A stretch of DNA of 17,311 nucleotides from Holosporaceae bacterium 'Namur' (GCA_014116815.1 JACGYV010000026.1:1-17311); one strand, 5' to 3'; positions 7,802-16,088 are shown, numbered from the stretch's first letter. Numbers and translations: made by a program. The notes: generated by a model from the sequence alone, not told the origin.

Positions 7802-7839
7802 GTACAATTATTAATAGGATTTATAATTTACAATTTTAA

Positions 7840-7945
7840 TTGTCCTGCCCCCGTATAATAGCTCCAGAAATAGGTTAGTAAAAGATAGATATTGAGCTAA
7901 TCTATAAATCAATTTAGATGGAGTAATTATACGGGGGCAGGACAA
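7840..7945. repeat. 106-bp MITE-like inverted repeat
   Basis: Perfect 20-bp arms TTGTCCTGCCCCCGTATAAT (7840-7859) and their reverse complement (7926-7945) bound an AT-rich core. The pairing extends to 25 of 27 bases (7840-7866 with 7919-7945). The GC-rich CCTGCCCCC block stands out from the surrounding AT-rich DNA and resembles the ends of IS3-like insertion sequences. No reading frame lies inside, and no convincing target duplication is visible. It sits between the divergently located ends of fic's promoter and the FG-GAP gene's stop, where it could also act as a terminator. Confidence 0.65.
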
Positions 7946-7985
7946 GCCCTTGGAACAACAACTTGACAGTAGATTTTTTGGATTA

Positions 7986-9440
7986 CTATTCTACAAAAAA
8001 ACCAGGCATGCTTTTCATGCCGAACACAACATAGCTTGCTCCTGAGCCAGCTTCAGGAGCACCAGTAATAAGGTCATCAATACCATCACCGTTTATATCT
8101 CCAGCTCCACTTACTGAGTAGCCTAATTGTTCATATTTTGTATATCCGTACATTGCAAAACCATTCCTTCCATTTAAGTCTGCTACATTAATGCTTGCAG
8201 GTAAAAAAGAAGGGGTTCCAAATATTATATAGCTTTCCCCCATGTCCATGCGGGCTCCAGGAGCACCAATTATAAGGTCAGCGATGCCATCGTCGTTTAT
8301 ATCCCCTGCACTACTTACTGAAGATCCTAATGCATCAGAGCTTGTTACTCCGTTTATTACAAAACCATTTTTGCCATTAAGGTCTGCTACGTTAATACTT
8401 GAAGGAAAAGCAGCTTGGCTTCCAAATACAACATAGCTGGCACCAGTCTTAGAACCAACTCCAGGGGCACCAATAATAAGATCAGCAATTCCATCACCAT
8501 TTACATCTCCTGCACCACTTACCGAAGAGCCGAACGCATCAAGGCTTGTTATCCCGTTTATTGCGAAACCATTGCTGCCGTTAAGGCTGGATACATAAAG
8601 GCTTGTAGGAAAAGGGGATTTACTACCGAATACCACATAGCTTGCGCCAACATTTGAACCAGCTGTAAAAGCACCGATTACAAGGTCAGCAATTCCATCG
8701 CCGTTTATATCTCCTGCACTACTTACTGAACAGCCTAAAGAGTCTGCGTATGGAGTCCCGTTGTAAATTGTAAAACCATTTACTCCATTAAGGTCAGATA
8801 TAGACATGTTTGCAGGTAAGTACTTGTTTCCAAATATTACATAGCTTGCTCCTGCTAGGGAATCCCTAAGGGAGTCACCAATGATGATATCGGCGATACC
8901 ATCATCATTTATATCTCCTGCACTGCTAACTGGCGATATATTTGAATACTGGCTATTTATTCCACTTATAATAAAGCCATTCTTCCCATTAAGGTTAGCT
9001 AAATTGATGTTTGCAGGAAAGGGAGATTGGCTTCCAAATACCACATAGCTTGCCCCGGTTTGATATCCCCCAATAATAAGATCAGCAATACCGTCACCAT
9101 TTACATCTCCAGCACCGCTTACTGATATTCCTGTTCTACCGCCACTTATCGCACCATCTACTGCGAAGCCATTTTTCCCGTTAAGGTTGGGTAAAGTTAT
9201 GTTTGCAGGGAAGCTATACTTACTTCCAAATACCACATAGCTTGTTCCCACATAGCTTACACCTGTTTGTGAGCTAACTCCAGGAGCACCAATAATAAGG
9301 TCAGCAATACCGTCACCGTTTATATCACCTGAACCTTTCACTGAGAAACCTGATTCCATAAACTCTACTGTGCTGTTTATCTTAAAGCCATTTTTTCCAT
9401 TTAGGCTAGATAGGTAAAACGGGTTATTAAATGAATTCAT
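7986..9440 (-). CDS. FG-GAP repeat protein, seven-bladed beta-propeller (paralogue 1)
   Basis: The protein is 484 aa from ATG 9438-9440. This start is chosen because AGGA lies nine bases upstream and the sequence MNSFNNPFYLSSLNG aligns with the start of the neighbouring paralogue. An in-frame ATG 33 bases further upstream lacks a ribosome binding site. It consists of seven repeats of about 68 residues. Each has a GDINGDGIADLIIGAPG-type calcium loop (DxNxDGxxD, starting near residues 39, 112, 177, 244, 312, 380 and 448), followed by GASYVVFGS and LNGKNGFxING. This is the FG-GAP/integrin-alpha propeller repeat, and seven copies give a closed seven-bladed propeller, probably binding Ca2+. Such proteins usually mediate adhesion or binding and are generally exported. 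Here no signal peptide is visible and almost no extra domain exists (it ends YVVFGMKSMPGFFVE). The repeats are strongly alike at DNA level, suggesting recent internal duplication or homogenisation. Confidence 0.9.
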   Translation of the reverse strand: MNSFNNPFYLSSLNGKNGFKINSTVEFMESGFSVKGSGDINGDGIADLIIGAPGVSSQTGVSYVGTSYVVFGSKYSFPANITLPNLNGKNGFAVDGAISGGRTGISVSGAGDVNGDGIADLIIGGYQTGASYVVFGSQSPFPANINLANLNGKNGFIISGINSQYSNISPVSSAGDINDDGIADIIIGDSLRDSLAGASYVIFGNKYLPANMSISDLNGVNGFTIYNGTPYADSLGCSVSSAGDINGDGIADLVIGAFTAGSNVGASYVVFGSKSPFPTSLYVSSLNGSNGFAINGITSLDAFGSSVSGAGDVNGDGIADLIIGAPGVGSKTGASYVVFGSQAAFPSSINVADLNGKNGFVINGVTSSDALGSSVSSAGDINDDGIADLIIGAPGARMDMGESYIIFGTPSFLPASINVADLNGRNGFAMYGYTKYEQLGYSVSGAGDINGDGIDDLITGAPEAGSGASYVVFGMKSMPGFFVE

Positions 9441-10033
9441 ATTATAATATCCTACATTAAATTTTAGCTTCATGTATTTTAGTTAGCAGGGAAGCAGTGC
9501 TACTAACATTATAAACAATATTTTAATAGTTAAACTATAACAATGTGCTTTATAAAAACTTTCTTTTAACTATTATGTGGATTATTATACATTTGCGAAT
9601 AACTTGTTGTTAGTTATCACCTTTCAAATTATCGTCTAAGATGTAAATTTGAACTGTTTTTATGGCTATTAGCTATAATAAGGATGTGCAGTTATATAGT
9701 TCCAAATGCTAAGAGCATAAGCTAATTTCGGTTGTAATACCGTGTATGGAGTCGAATAGAGTGAAACTCTTAGGGGGCAATATCAATGACATTTAACAAT
9801 GCGTATTTACCTTATGTTTAAAAAGCTAATATGCATACTATATTCTTACTTTGTTTTTTAGAAGCGTTTTCTTATATAATTATACATAAATTACACTGGA
9901 TTTAATACTGTCAGAAAAACGTTCGTTTATCTTGCTTAAGGATAAAATAAAAAAGGAAAGAAAACATATTACTGTTCCTTTCCTTAAATTACATTATCAA
10001 ATATTATAATTATATGCTTTGTAGCCTATTACA
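9441..10033. other. 593-bp intergenic region between the FG-GAP genes
   Basis: No supported gene is seen on either strand. The left part should hold the minus-strand promoter of the 7986-9440 gene; TTTATAATG, a fair extended -10, reads leftward near 9508-9516. The far right part holds the intrinsic terminator of the other FG-GAP gene (9942-9985). The middle, about 9600-9900, contains only small hairpins such as AGAGT-GAA-ACTCT near 9758-9770 and nothing I recognise. Confidence 0.5.
9942..9985 (-). terminator. intrinsic terminator of the 10034-11578 gene
   Basis: Read on the minus strand, an 8-bp stem AAGGAAAG/CTTTCCTT (9985-9978 with 9960-9953) with a 17-base loop is followed directly by a T-rich run (TTTTTTATTTTATC). 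It begins about 50 bases after the stop of the FG-GAP gene at 10034, so the position and polarity fit that gene. Confidence 0.65.
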
Positions 10034-11578
10034 TTACAAGCTATCTAGTATACTAGCATAATCATATGTAAACAATGTTTCTTCTATTTCTGTAGCTAAA
10101 TTGTATATAGAAGATAATAAAGAATTAGGAATGTTAATATTAGAGGCAGCATAGTCATTGGAAGGACTAGGAATTGGTGAATGAGAAGGTAAAACTAATG
10201 GGCCAAAAACCACATAACTAACCGATGCTGTACAACCAGGTGCACCGACGACAAGGTCACCTATTCCGTCACCATTAACATCCCCAGCACCATTAACAGA
10301 ATAACCGGCACTACAAGTAACCTTACCTCCTATATCTCTATAATACCCATTTAGGATAAAGCCATCGGTACCATTAAGCTCAGAAGGCTTAATTACAGAT
10401 GGAAATACAGATTTACCAAATATTATATAATTATTATTCGCCCCCGGAGCCCCAATGATTATATCATCAATATTATCATCATTTACATCTCCTGCACTAC
10501 TTACAGAAAATCCAAATTGATCACCATCAGCTACACCATGCATAGTAAAACCATTAGTTCCATTAAGGCTATAGATATTAAAAACTGAAGGAAATGTAGT
10601 GTTGCTTCCAAATATTACATAGCTGGCACCCATTAAAGCACTACTATTAAAACCGCCTATTATTATATCATTAATTCCATCACTATTTATATCTCCCGCT
10701 CCATTTTCACTTACTAATTTATCTGAATTAGATAAGCCCTTAATAATAAAACCATTATTACCATCAAGAGTAGATAGATCAAACATTGCAGAGAATGAAG
10801 TATTACCAAATACAACATAGCTGGTACTTTGAACCGTATCATCACCAATAGCTCTTATAATTACATCATCAATTCCATCGCCATTTATATCTCCTAACCC
10901 ACTTACTGAACTACCTAGTATACCGTTCGGTACTATTCCATTAATAACAAAACCATTGGTGCCATTTAATGCAGAAAAAGAAAGCCCGTGCTCAGGAAAT
11001 ATAGTTTTACTGCCAAACACTACATAACCTCCTACAGGAGCTCCTCTAGTTCCTATGATAATATCATCAATTCCATCACCATTTATATCTCCTGCCCCAC
11101 TAACAGAATTACCTGATAAACCATTATTACCTACAATAGCAAATCCATTTGTACCATCGATATTTGATAACTCAAAATTTGCGGGGAATGTAGACTTACT
11201 TCCAAATACAACATAGCTTACATCTTTACCTGGAGCTCCTATGATAATATCATCAATTCCATCGCCATTTATATCTCCTGCTCCGCTAAGCGAGCTGCCA
11301 GAATTGTCACTAGTTGAGACACCCTTTATTCTAAAGCCATTGCTACCATTTAGACCATATATATCTGTAGAAATTGTAGATCTACTGCCGAACATAACAT
11401 AAGTGCTTCCTTTCTGAGTTAAGCTAGAGGGGTCAGAGACGATTACATCATTTATACCATCACCGTTAATATCGCTTGTAATGCTTACTGAGGAACCAAA
11501 ATAGGATTGCCCCCCATGTATGATGAACCCGTTTGTACCATTAAGTTTAGGTAGATTGTAAGGATTAGAAAAGCTCAT
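10034..11578 (-). CDS. FG-GAP repeat protein, seven-bladed beta-propeller (paralogue 2)
   Basis: This 514-aa protein starts MSFSNPYNLPKLNGTNGF. Seven repeats of about 66 residues carry DxNxDGxxD loops beginning near residues 36, 102, 164, 230, 296, 364 and 433. The sixth has a variant loop (GDVNDDNIDD). Each is followed by SYVVFGS and LNGTNGFxING. The fold should be the same Ca2+-binding seven-bladed propeller as its neighbour at 7986-9440, from which it is clearly paralogous but diverged (Asn/Thr versus Lys/Asn in the LNGxNGF motif). It differs by a C-terminal tail of about 55 residues: a Pro/Ser-rich linker (LPSHSPIPSPSND) followed by a probable helix ending YDYASILDSL. No N-terminal signal peptide is visible. 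The tail could be an uncleaved C-terminal secretion signal, but that is a guess. Its own terminator follows at 9942-9985. Confidence 0.9.
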   Translation of the reverse strand: MSFSNPYNLPKLNGTNGFIIHGGQSYFGSSVSITSDINGDGINDVIVSDPSSLTQKGSTYVMFGSRSTISTDIYGLNGSNGFRIKGVSTSDNSGSSLSGAGDINGDGIDDIIIGAPGKDVSYVVFGSKSTFPANFELSNIDGTNGFAIVGNNGLSGNSVSGAGDINGDGIDDIIIGTRGAPVGGYVVFGSKTIFPEHGLSFSALNGTNGFVINGIVPNGILGSSVSGLGDINGDGIDDVIIRAIGDDTVQSTSYVVFGNTSFSAMFDLSTLDGNNGFIIKGLSNSDKLVSENGAGDINSDGINDIIIGGFNSSALMGASYVIFGSNTTFPSVFNIYSLNGTNGFTMHGVADGDQFGFSVSSAGDVNDDNIDDIIIGAPGANNNYIIFGKSVFPSVIKPSELNGTDGFILNGYYRDIGGKVTCSAGYSVNGAGDVNGDGIGDLVVGAPGCTASVSYVVFGPLVLPSHSPIPSPSNDYAASNINIPNSLLSSIYNLATEIEETLFTYDYASILDSL

Positions 11579-11753
11579 ATGCGCCCATAAATAAAGTTAA
11601 CTAACTTACCATAAATCTTAGCTTTAATTTAACAATGTTTTAAATAATAAATTAATAAAAATATTATTAATTTTACTTTAACAAGTTTAGTAGCTTATTA
11701 ATTTTTATGAAGTAGTTACCATACAATAAGAGTAGTCAAAAATTGTAGCCAAT

Positions 11754-11785
11754 TTAGAGTATTATAAATATTTATAATACTCTAA
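11754..11785. repeat. perfect 32-bp AT palindrome
   Basis: The sequence from TTAGAGTATTATAAAT to its exact complement is a perfect 32-bp palindrome without a loop. No T-run follows on either strand, so a standard terminator is unlikely. It could extrude as a cruciform or bind a dimeric protein. Confidence 0.6.
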
Positions 11786-11840
11786 TCAAAAAATTAAGCC
11801 TGCACATTTGCATTTCTTCTAACCAGATAGGCTGATGTGA

Positions 11841-11951
11841 CGCTTTAATCTATTCTTACTTAATTATATATGCGATAAAGCCATTTATGATGATGGACGA
11901 GTTGAGCTATTGGCAGCTGGGCTGAAACATAATATAACAGTAAATTATTAA
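11841..11951 (+). pseudogene. leucine-rich-repeat (RNase-inhibitor type) remnant
   Basis: One plus-strand frame of 36 codons, bounded by stops, reads ...LLNYICDKAIYDDG and then VELLAAGLKHNITVN before a stop at 11949. The pattern N-x-I-x-D...G...LAxGLKHNxTV is that of RNase-inhibitor-type leucine-rich repeats, which normally occur in long tandem arrays. A single repeat without a start or context suggests the leftover of a deleted LRR gene. The identification rests on one motif. Confidence 0.4.
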
Positions 11952-12003
11952 CTCACTATAACTTGGTCATAATTAATAAGAAACTAATTTTAAAGTAATA
12001 ATA

Positions 12004-12064
12004 GGGTATTCCTAACCGAATATAGACAAGTACTATATAGTATGTTATTCGGTTAGGAATACCC
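12004..12064. repeat. 61-bp inverted repeat with 19-bp perfect arms
   Basis: GGGTATTCCTAACCGAATA (12004-12022) and its exact reverse complement (12046-12064) flank a 23-base loop, which itself holds the 12-bp palindrome TACTATATAGTA (12031-12042). It lies 36 bases beyond the stop of the 12100-16050 gene. On that gene's strand it is followed by a moderately T-rich stretch, so it may serve as its terminator. It could equally be a dispersed palindromic element or a MITE. Confidence 0.55.
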
Positions 12065-12099
12065 ATTTAACAACTCCTCGCTTATCCATTATTTAACTA

Positions 12100-15000
12100 C
12101 TAAATATAAGTACTGGATTCTTTTTTACGCGTTAAACTTGCTTTAAGCCAAGCAGATTTAGATTCCTTTATACCATCTTTTTTTTCATTATCTACGATAT
12201 TTATTTTTTGTTCTGCTTCTTTCTCATCATCTGAATTAGATTTAACCAATTGAGTTTCTAATTTTATAACATTTCCTCTACTTGCCCCTAAGCACTTTCG
12301 CCTTTGTGGATTATTAAGAATATTTTTCCATCCTAATTGTGTATGTTGCATACTCTTATCCTCCATTTCATCGTTATTTTCTTGCTCTTTATTTACATCA
12401 TTTTCTACTTCTCTTGTTACGTTATTTTTGATTTGATGCAAGTTAAGCAAATAAGTTTTCTTTGCTTGTTGCCAAACTGAAGATGTATCACTCACCTTAT
12501 TAAGGTTCCCAGCTTTTATGTCAGCACTTTTATTAAATAATTCTTCAGGAGTTGGCAATATAACTTCTTCCTGTTGCTGCACATTTTTTAGGTTGTTTTG
12601 CTTCTCACTATTAATATGCTTTACTTCTGAATTTTTAGTGTAAATTTTTTCTTCATTATTTTTGCTGTATGTAATCTCAGTTTCCTCATCGTTTTTTAAT
12701 TGAGTTTGAATATTGACAGCGTTATTAAACATTTCTTGCAACTTCAAAAAGTGTTTATCTGCTAGGTCCTTATCTTTATGATAAATTAATAATATGGACG
12801 ATGCTTGCTGATAATATTGTGTAGGCAACAATATTGAATTCTGTGCTTCAAGAGCTTTTCCAATACATATGAAAAAATAGGCATTTTGGTTATGACTCCT
12901 ACCTAAATGTTGTGTACTCACCTTTAAAGCTTCTTGAAAATATTCCTCTGCTTTTTTATATTCCTTTTTCATAAAGTAAATGCTTCCAATCTTCTCTAGA
13001 TAAATCCTTAATTTTATATGCTGATCTCCATATAACCCTTTTGCTATTTTTAAAGCTAACGTACTATAATTTAACGCGTCTTCGAACCTACTTTGTGCAG
13101 CTACTGCCGTAGCAAGATTACGTAATATTATATTTGTTTCTCTATAGCTTCTATCAGGATTTTTTTCTATTATAAGTAAAGCTTTCACCAAAGTTTGTTC
13201 TGCATGTAAATATTCTTTTTGTTCATTATATATGCATGCGATGTTACTAAGCATTGCTACTAGTTCTATACTATTCTCGCCAAGTATATTTTCTCTAATA
13301 TATAGAGCTTGAAGGTAATACTCTAAAGCTTCTTCGTTATTATTAAAATTAGAGAGTAAAAGTCCCATATTGTTAAGTGTAGTAGCCACTTCAGGATGAT
13401 TCATACCATAAGCTTTTTTACGTATAGATAACGCTTGAAACAGGTACTTTGCTGCCTCTTCATCATTTCTATAAGTTTTTAATACTCCAATATTATTTAA
13501 TGATTGAGCTACTTCAGTGTGATTAAAACCAAAACACTGGATCCTTATTTGTAAGGCTTTGGTATGGTAATCTTCTGCTTCTTGATATTTTCCAACTATA
13601 TCAAATAATACCCCAATATTATTAAGGGAAATGGCTACCTCAGGATGTTCCTCACCTTCAAGCTCAATCCTCATTTGTAATGCAGATAAATAGTAATTTA
13701 ATGCCTCATTATAATCCCCAATCTCAAAAAATAATTCTCCTATATCATTAAGCCAGTTAGCTATCATTGGGCTTGCTTTTCTACTATTGCTCTGCTTAGC
13801 TAAATTAAGTGATTCTATAGCTGTTTCTAAAGCATTTTGTATTAACCCTAATCTGCTTTGTACTCTCACTAAACCTTGTCTTATCTCCATTTTATCAGGG
13901 GTTAATTTTAATGCTTTCATATATAACCCACAAGCAACCATATAATCACATTTTTTCTCTGCTATTCTGGCTTGGATATACAAACTATCTTCATATAAAG
14001 CTTTCTTTTTAAAATCCTCCTTTCCTTTACTCTCTACAAATACTTTAAGGGCATCATGTATTGGTATTAATACCCGATAGCTTTCTTCCAAACTTCTTGC
14101 CTCTAAAGGATCCATCTTATATAGCTTTTCATGGTTATGAGCTATAGGGTTTATACTTCCATATGTTTCATGCTCAATATCCTCTTTTTCATGATTATAA
14201 TACAAATGTGCTTTAATCCGCATTTTTGTCGCAAATTCTAATAATTTCTTTAGGTTTGCATGTGCTTCTTTTGTAATAAGTTTTTTTTCTAAAAGTAAAT
14301 TTAGTCTATCCCAACTATTTTCTGCCTCTATTCCATAATATAGAGAAAGATTAGCTATTAAATTACTTGGAAGCCTATACAATTCTTCTTTTACGTGGAA
14401 GCTAGTTTTATTTTGGTCTTCTAAGGTGGGAGTATACTGTTTTACATCACCTGACATTAAATAAATAGCTTGATTTACTCTCATGGGTAAGTTTTTATTA
14501 ACTATTCTTAAATTAGAGGATTTATCTTTTACATCTAAATGTTTTTTTATTACCTGTTTATATTTTTTTAATAAAATATCGCTACCATTGATTAAACAAA
14601 CAGTTTTTAGCGTATTTGATAATATCAAATCTTCTAAAAATTTCTTTGCTGATTGATGTAATGACATTTTTTCATATGTGCCTATTAACTCTTCTTGCTT
14701 CGGCCCTATAGGAGTATTACCACCAGTATCTAAACAGAATCCATTTCTAAAAAGAGATTGAGTTCTTCGCTTTAATATAGGAAAGTTGCTTTCACCCAAA
14801 CTAATCATCTTAATTTCAATCAATTTTGATAAATTAGAAAAATAATCTTGTACTTGTTGGGTTGATTTTTCTATAATGATTCCAAATTCAATATCTGAAA
14901 AAGGTACCATTTCTTCTCTACTCATTGACCCAAGGCCTATTATACTATATTCACATGGTGGCTTTCCTATTAACTTAATGCATTCTGTTATTAACTCATT

Positions 15001-16050
15001 AAATACATTCTTTATATCTTGAGTAATTAATTTTAGTATATCTTTAGCTTCTTTGCTTTCATTTTTTATTAAATTAGCGGCAGCCGCCCTCAGATTATTT
15101 AACTTCTTTTTATATATTGACAAACTTATATTAGGAACATTTTCAATTTCTCCAACAATATTTCTTAGAAAATTAGCTTCTACGCTAAACTGCCTATCTT
15201 TAAATATTCTTTTTGAAAATATGCTTTTTAGGCTTAAATTTTGTTCGGCAAATACTCTAGCTGAATTGTAAAATCCAGTAGACAATGCATAATCCCCTTG
15301 TAAAAGGTGGATATCCCCCAACCTGACCAATGTATAGCATATTCCTGCTAAATTATTATGTTCTTCAAATAAGTTTAATGCTTCTAAAAAATAATTTATT
15401 GCCTCTTTACTATTTTGACATAATTCTTTATTCCCTAACTTTAATTTTTTAATTGTGTTACTGCTTGCTTTATCTACATATTTAGAGGTTTCTGCAGCAC
15501 TTAAAACCATTGCTACTGAATCATTTTTAAATTTTATTGCTAGAAATAGTGGGATATCTCCATTATTATTTGTAACTTCGATATCTGCGCCTTTTGAGAT
15601 TAAAAACTCACTTACTTTCGGGTCCGTGTTTCGGCTTGATGAATAGTGCAATGCTGTATATCCAAAATTATTTTTTGCATTAATATCAATTCCTTCAATA
15701 AGCAATATTTCTATTGTTTTTATATCTGTTTGGAGGGCGCTATAATGAAGTGGTGTTTTACCATCTTTATCCTGTGCGTTTAACAGCTTTTGTTTATCGT
15801 GAGTTGATAAAAGTTTAAAAACTGTCAGTATTACATTTATATGCCCATAATGCGCAGCGTAATGCAGTATACTTTGACCACTACTTGATTGTGCATGAAT
15901 ATCAACATCTGTGTTTAATAAATATTCTATTATATAATCATGTCCTTTTATAGCAGCTAAATGTAAAGCTGTAAAATTATCAAGATTTTCCTCAGCACCA
16001 TATTCATTTAAATATTCTTGCAGTATTATTTGTTCGTTTTTACTTAACAT
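12100..16050 (-). CDS. ankyrin / pol-beta nucleotidyltransferase / TPR fusion protein
   Basis: This 1316-aa protein has no signal peptide. In order: ankyrin repeats at about 22-190 (FTALHLAA, QSILHYAA, KTPLHYSA, YTALHYSS, DIPLFLAI); a short TPR-like stretch at about 205-275; and a nucleotidyltransferase domain at about 340-460 with GLGSMSREEMVPFSDIEF, in which Gly374-Ser375 and Asp386-x-Glu388 match the pol-beta superfamily pattern hG[GS]x9-13Dh[DE]h. It is followed by GFCLDTGGNTPIG, resembling the GlnD/DUF294-like branch. A helical region spans about 460-680. About ten TPRs at 685-1110 include a kinesin-light-chain-like series with 42-residue spacing (HPEVAISLNNIGVL...). A low-complexity charged tail (about 1115-1316) ends WLKASLTRKKESSTYI. 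The role is probably nucleotide transfer to a partner held by the repeats; target and nucleotide are unknown. AGG lies about nine bases before the ATG. It follows the ankyrin gene at 16089 by 38 bp, probably in one operon. Confidence 0.85.
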   Translation of the reverse strand: MLSKNEQIILQEYLNEYGAEENLDNFTALHLAAIKGHDYIIEYLLNTDVDIHAQSSSGQSILHYAAHYGHINVILTVFKLLSTHDKQKLLNAQDKDGKTPLHYSALQTDIKTIEILLIEGIDINAKNNFGYTALHYSSSRNTDPKVSEFLISKGADIEVTNNNGDIPLFLAIKFKNDSVAMVLSAAETSKYVDKASSNTIKKLKLGNKELCQNSKEAINYFLEALNLFEEHNNLAGICYTLVRLGDIHLLQGDYALSTGFYNSARVFAEQNLSLKSIFSKRIFKDRQFSVEANFLRNIVGEIENVPNISLSIYKKKLNNLRAAAANLIKNESKEAKDILKLITQDIKNVFNELITECIKLIGKPPCEYSIIGLGSMSREEMVPFSDIEFGIIIEKSTQQVQDYFSNLSKLIEIKMISLGESNFPILKRRTQSLFRNGFCLDTGGNTPIGPKQEELIGTYEKMSLHQSAKKFLEDLILSNTLKTVCLINGSDILLKKYKQVIKKHLDVKDKSSNLRIVNKNLPMRVNQAIYLMSGDVKQYTPTLEDQNKTSFHVKEELYRLPSNLIANLSLYYGIEAENSWDRLNLLLEKKLITKEAHANLKKLLEFATKMRIKAHLYYNHEKEDIEHETYGSINPIAHNHEKLYKMDPLEARSLEESYRVLIPIHDALKVFVESKGKEDFKKKALYEDSLYIQARIAEKKCDYMVACGLYMKALKLTPDKMEIRQGLVRVQSRLGLIQNALETAIESLNLAKQSNSRKASPMIANWLNDIGELFFEIGDYNEALNYYLSALQMRIELEGEEHPEVAISLNNIGVLFDIVGKYQEAEDYHTKALQIRIQCFGFNHTEVAQSLNNIGVLKTYRNDEEAAKYLFQALSIRKKAYGMNHPEVATTLNNMGLLLSNFNNNEEALEYYLQALYIRENILGENSIELVAMLSNIACIYNEQKEYLHAEQTLVKALLIIEKNPDRSYRETNIILRNLATAVAAQSRFEDALNYSTLALKIAKGLYGDQHIKLRIYLEKIGSIYFMKKEYKKAEEYFQEALKVSTQHLGRSHNQNAYFFICIGKALEAQNSILLPTQYYQQASSILLIYHKDKDLADKHFLKLQEMFNNAVNIQTQLKNDEETEITYSKNNEEKIYTKNSEVKHINSEKQNNLKNVQQQEEVILPTPEELFNKSADIKAGNLNKVSDTSSVWQQAKKTYLLNLHQIKNNVTREVENDVNKEQENNDEMEDKSMQHTQLGWKNILNNPQRRKCLGASRGNVIKLETQLVKSNSDDEKEAEQKINIVDNEKKDGIKESKSAWLKASLTRKKESSTYI

Positions 16051-16088
16051 TTCAATAGCCTACTTTTGATATTTTTCTTTTATACTCT

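Larger units (their letters stand above)
11579..12099. other. 521-bp intergenic region with palindromes and an LRR remnant
   Basis: No intact gene is seen. It contains the presumed promoter of the minus-strand FG-GAP gene next to 11578, a 32-bp perfect AT palindrome (11754-11785), a decayed leucine-rich-repeat fragment (11841-11951, plus strand) and a 61-bp inverted repeat (12004-12064) beside the stop of the large ankyrin/TPR gene. Confidence 0.6.

Noticed and set aside
8242..8657. Plus-strand open frames opposite the FG-GAP gene
   Set aside because: They are antisense to regular repeats whose periodicity keeps alternative frames open; the minus-strand propeller repeats are clear.
9660..9800. 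Possible structured RNA or tRNA in the gap between the FG-GAP genes
   Set aside because: Only small hairpins are present; no tRNA cloverleaf, no T-arm consensus and no known riboswitch pattern could be recognised.
8000..11578. Regularly spaced repeats that might suggest a CRISPR array
   Set aside because: The periodicity is about 200 bp and in coding frame, matching FG-GAP protein repeats, not short repeats with unique spacers.
15053..15646. Short plus-strand open frames inside the ankyrin/TPR gene
   Set aside because: They lie antisense to a continuous 1316-aa domain-rich protein and lack motifs.
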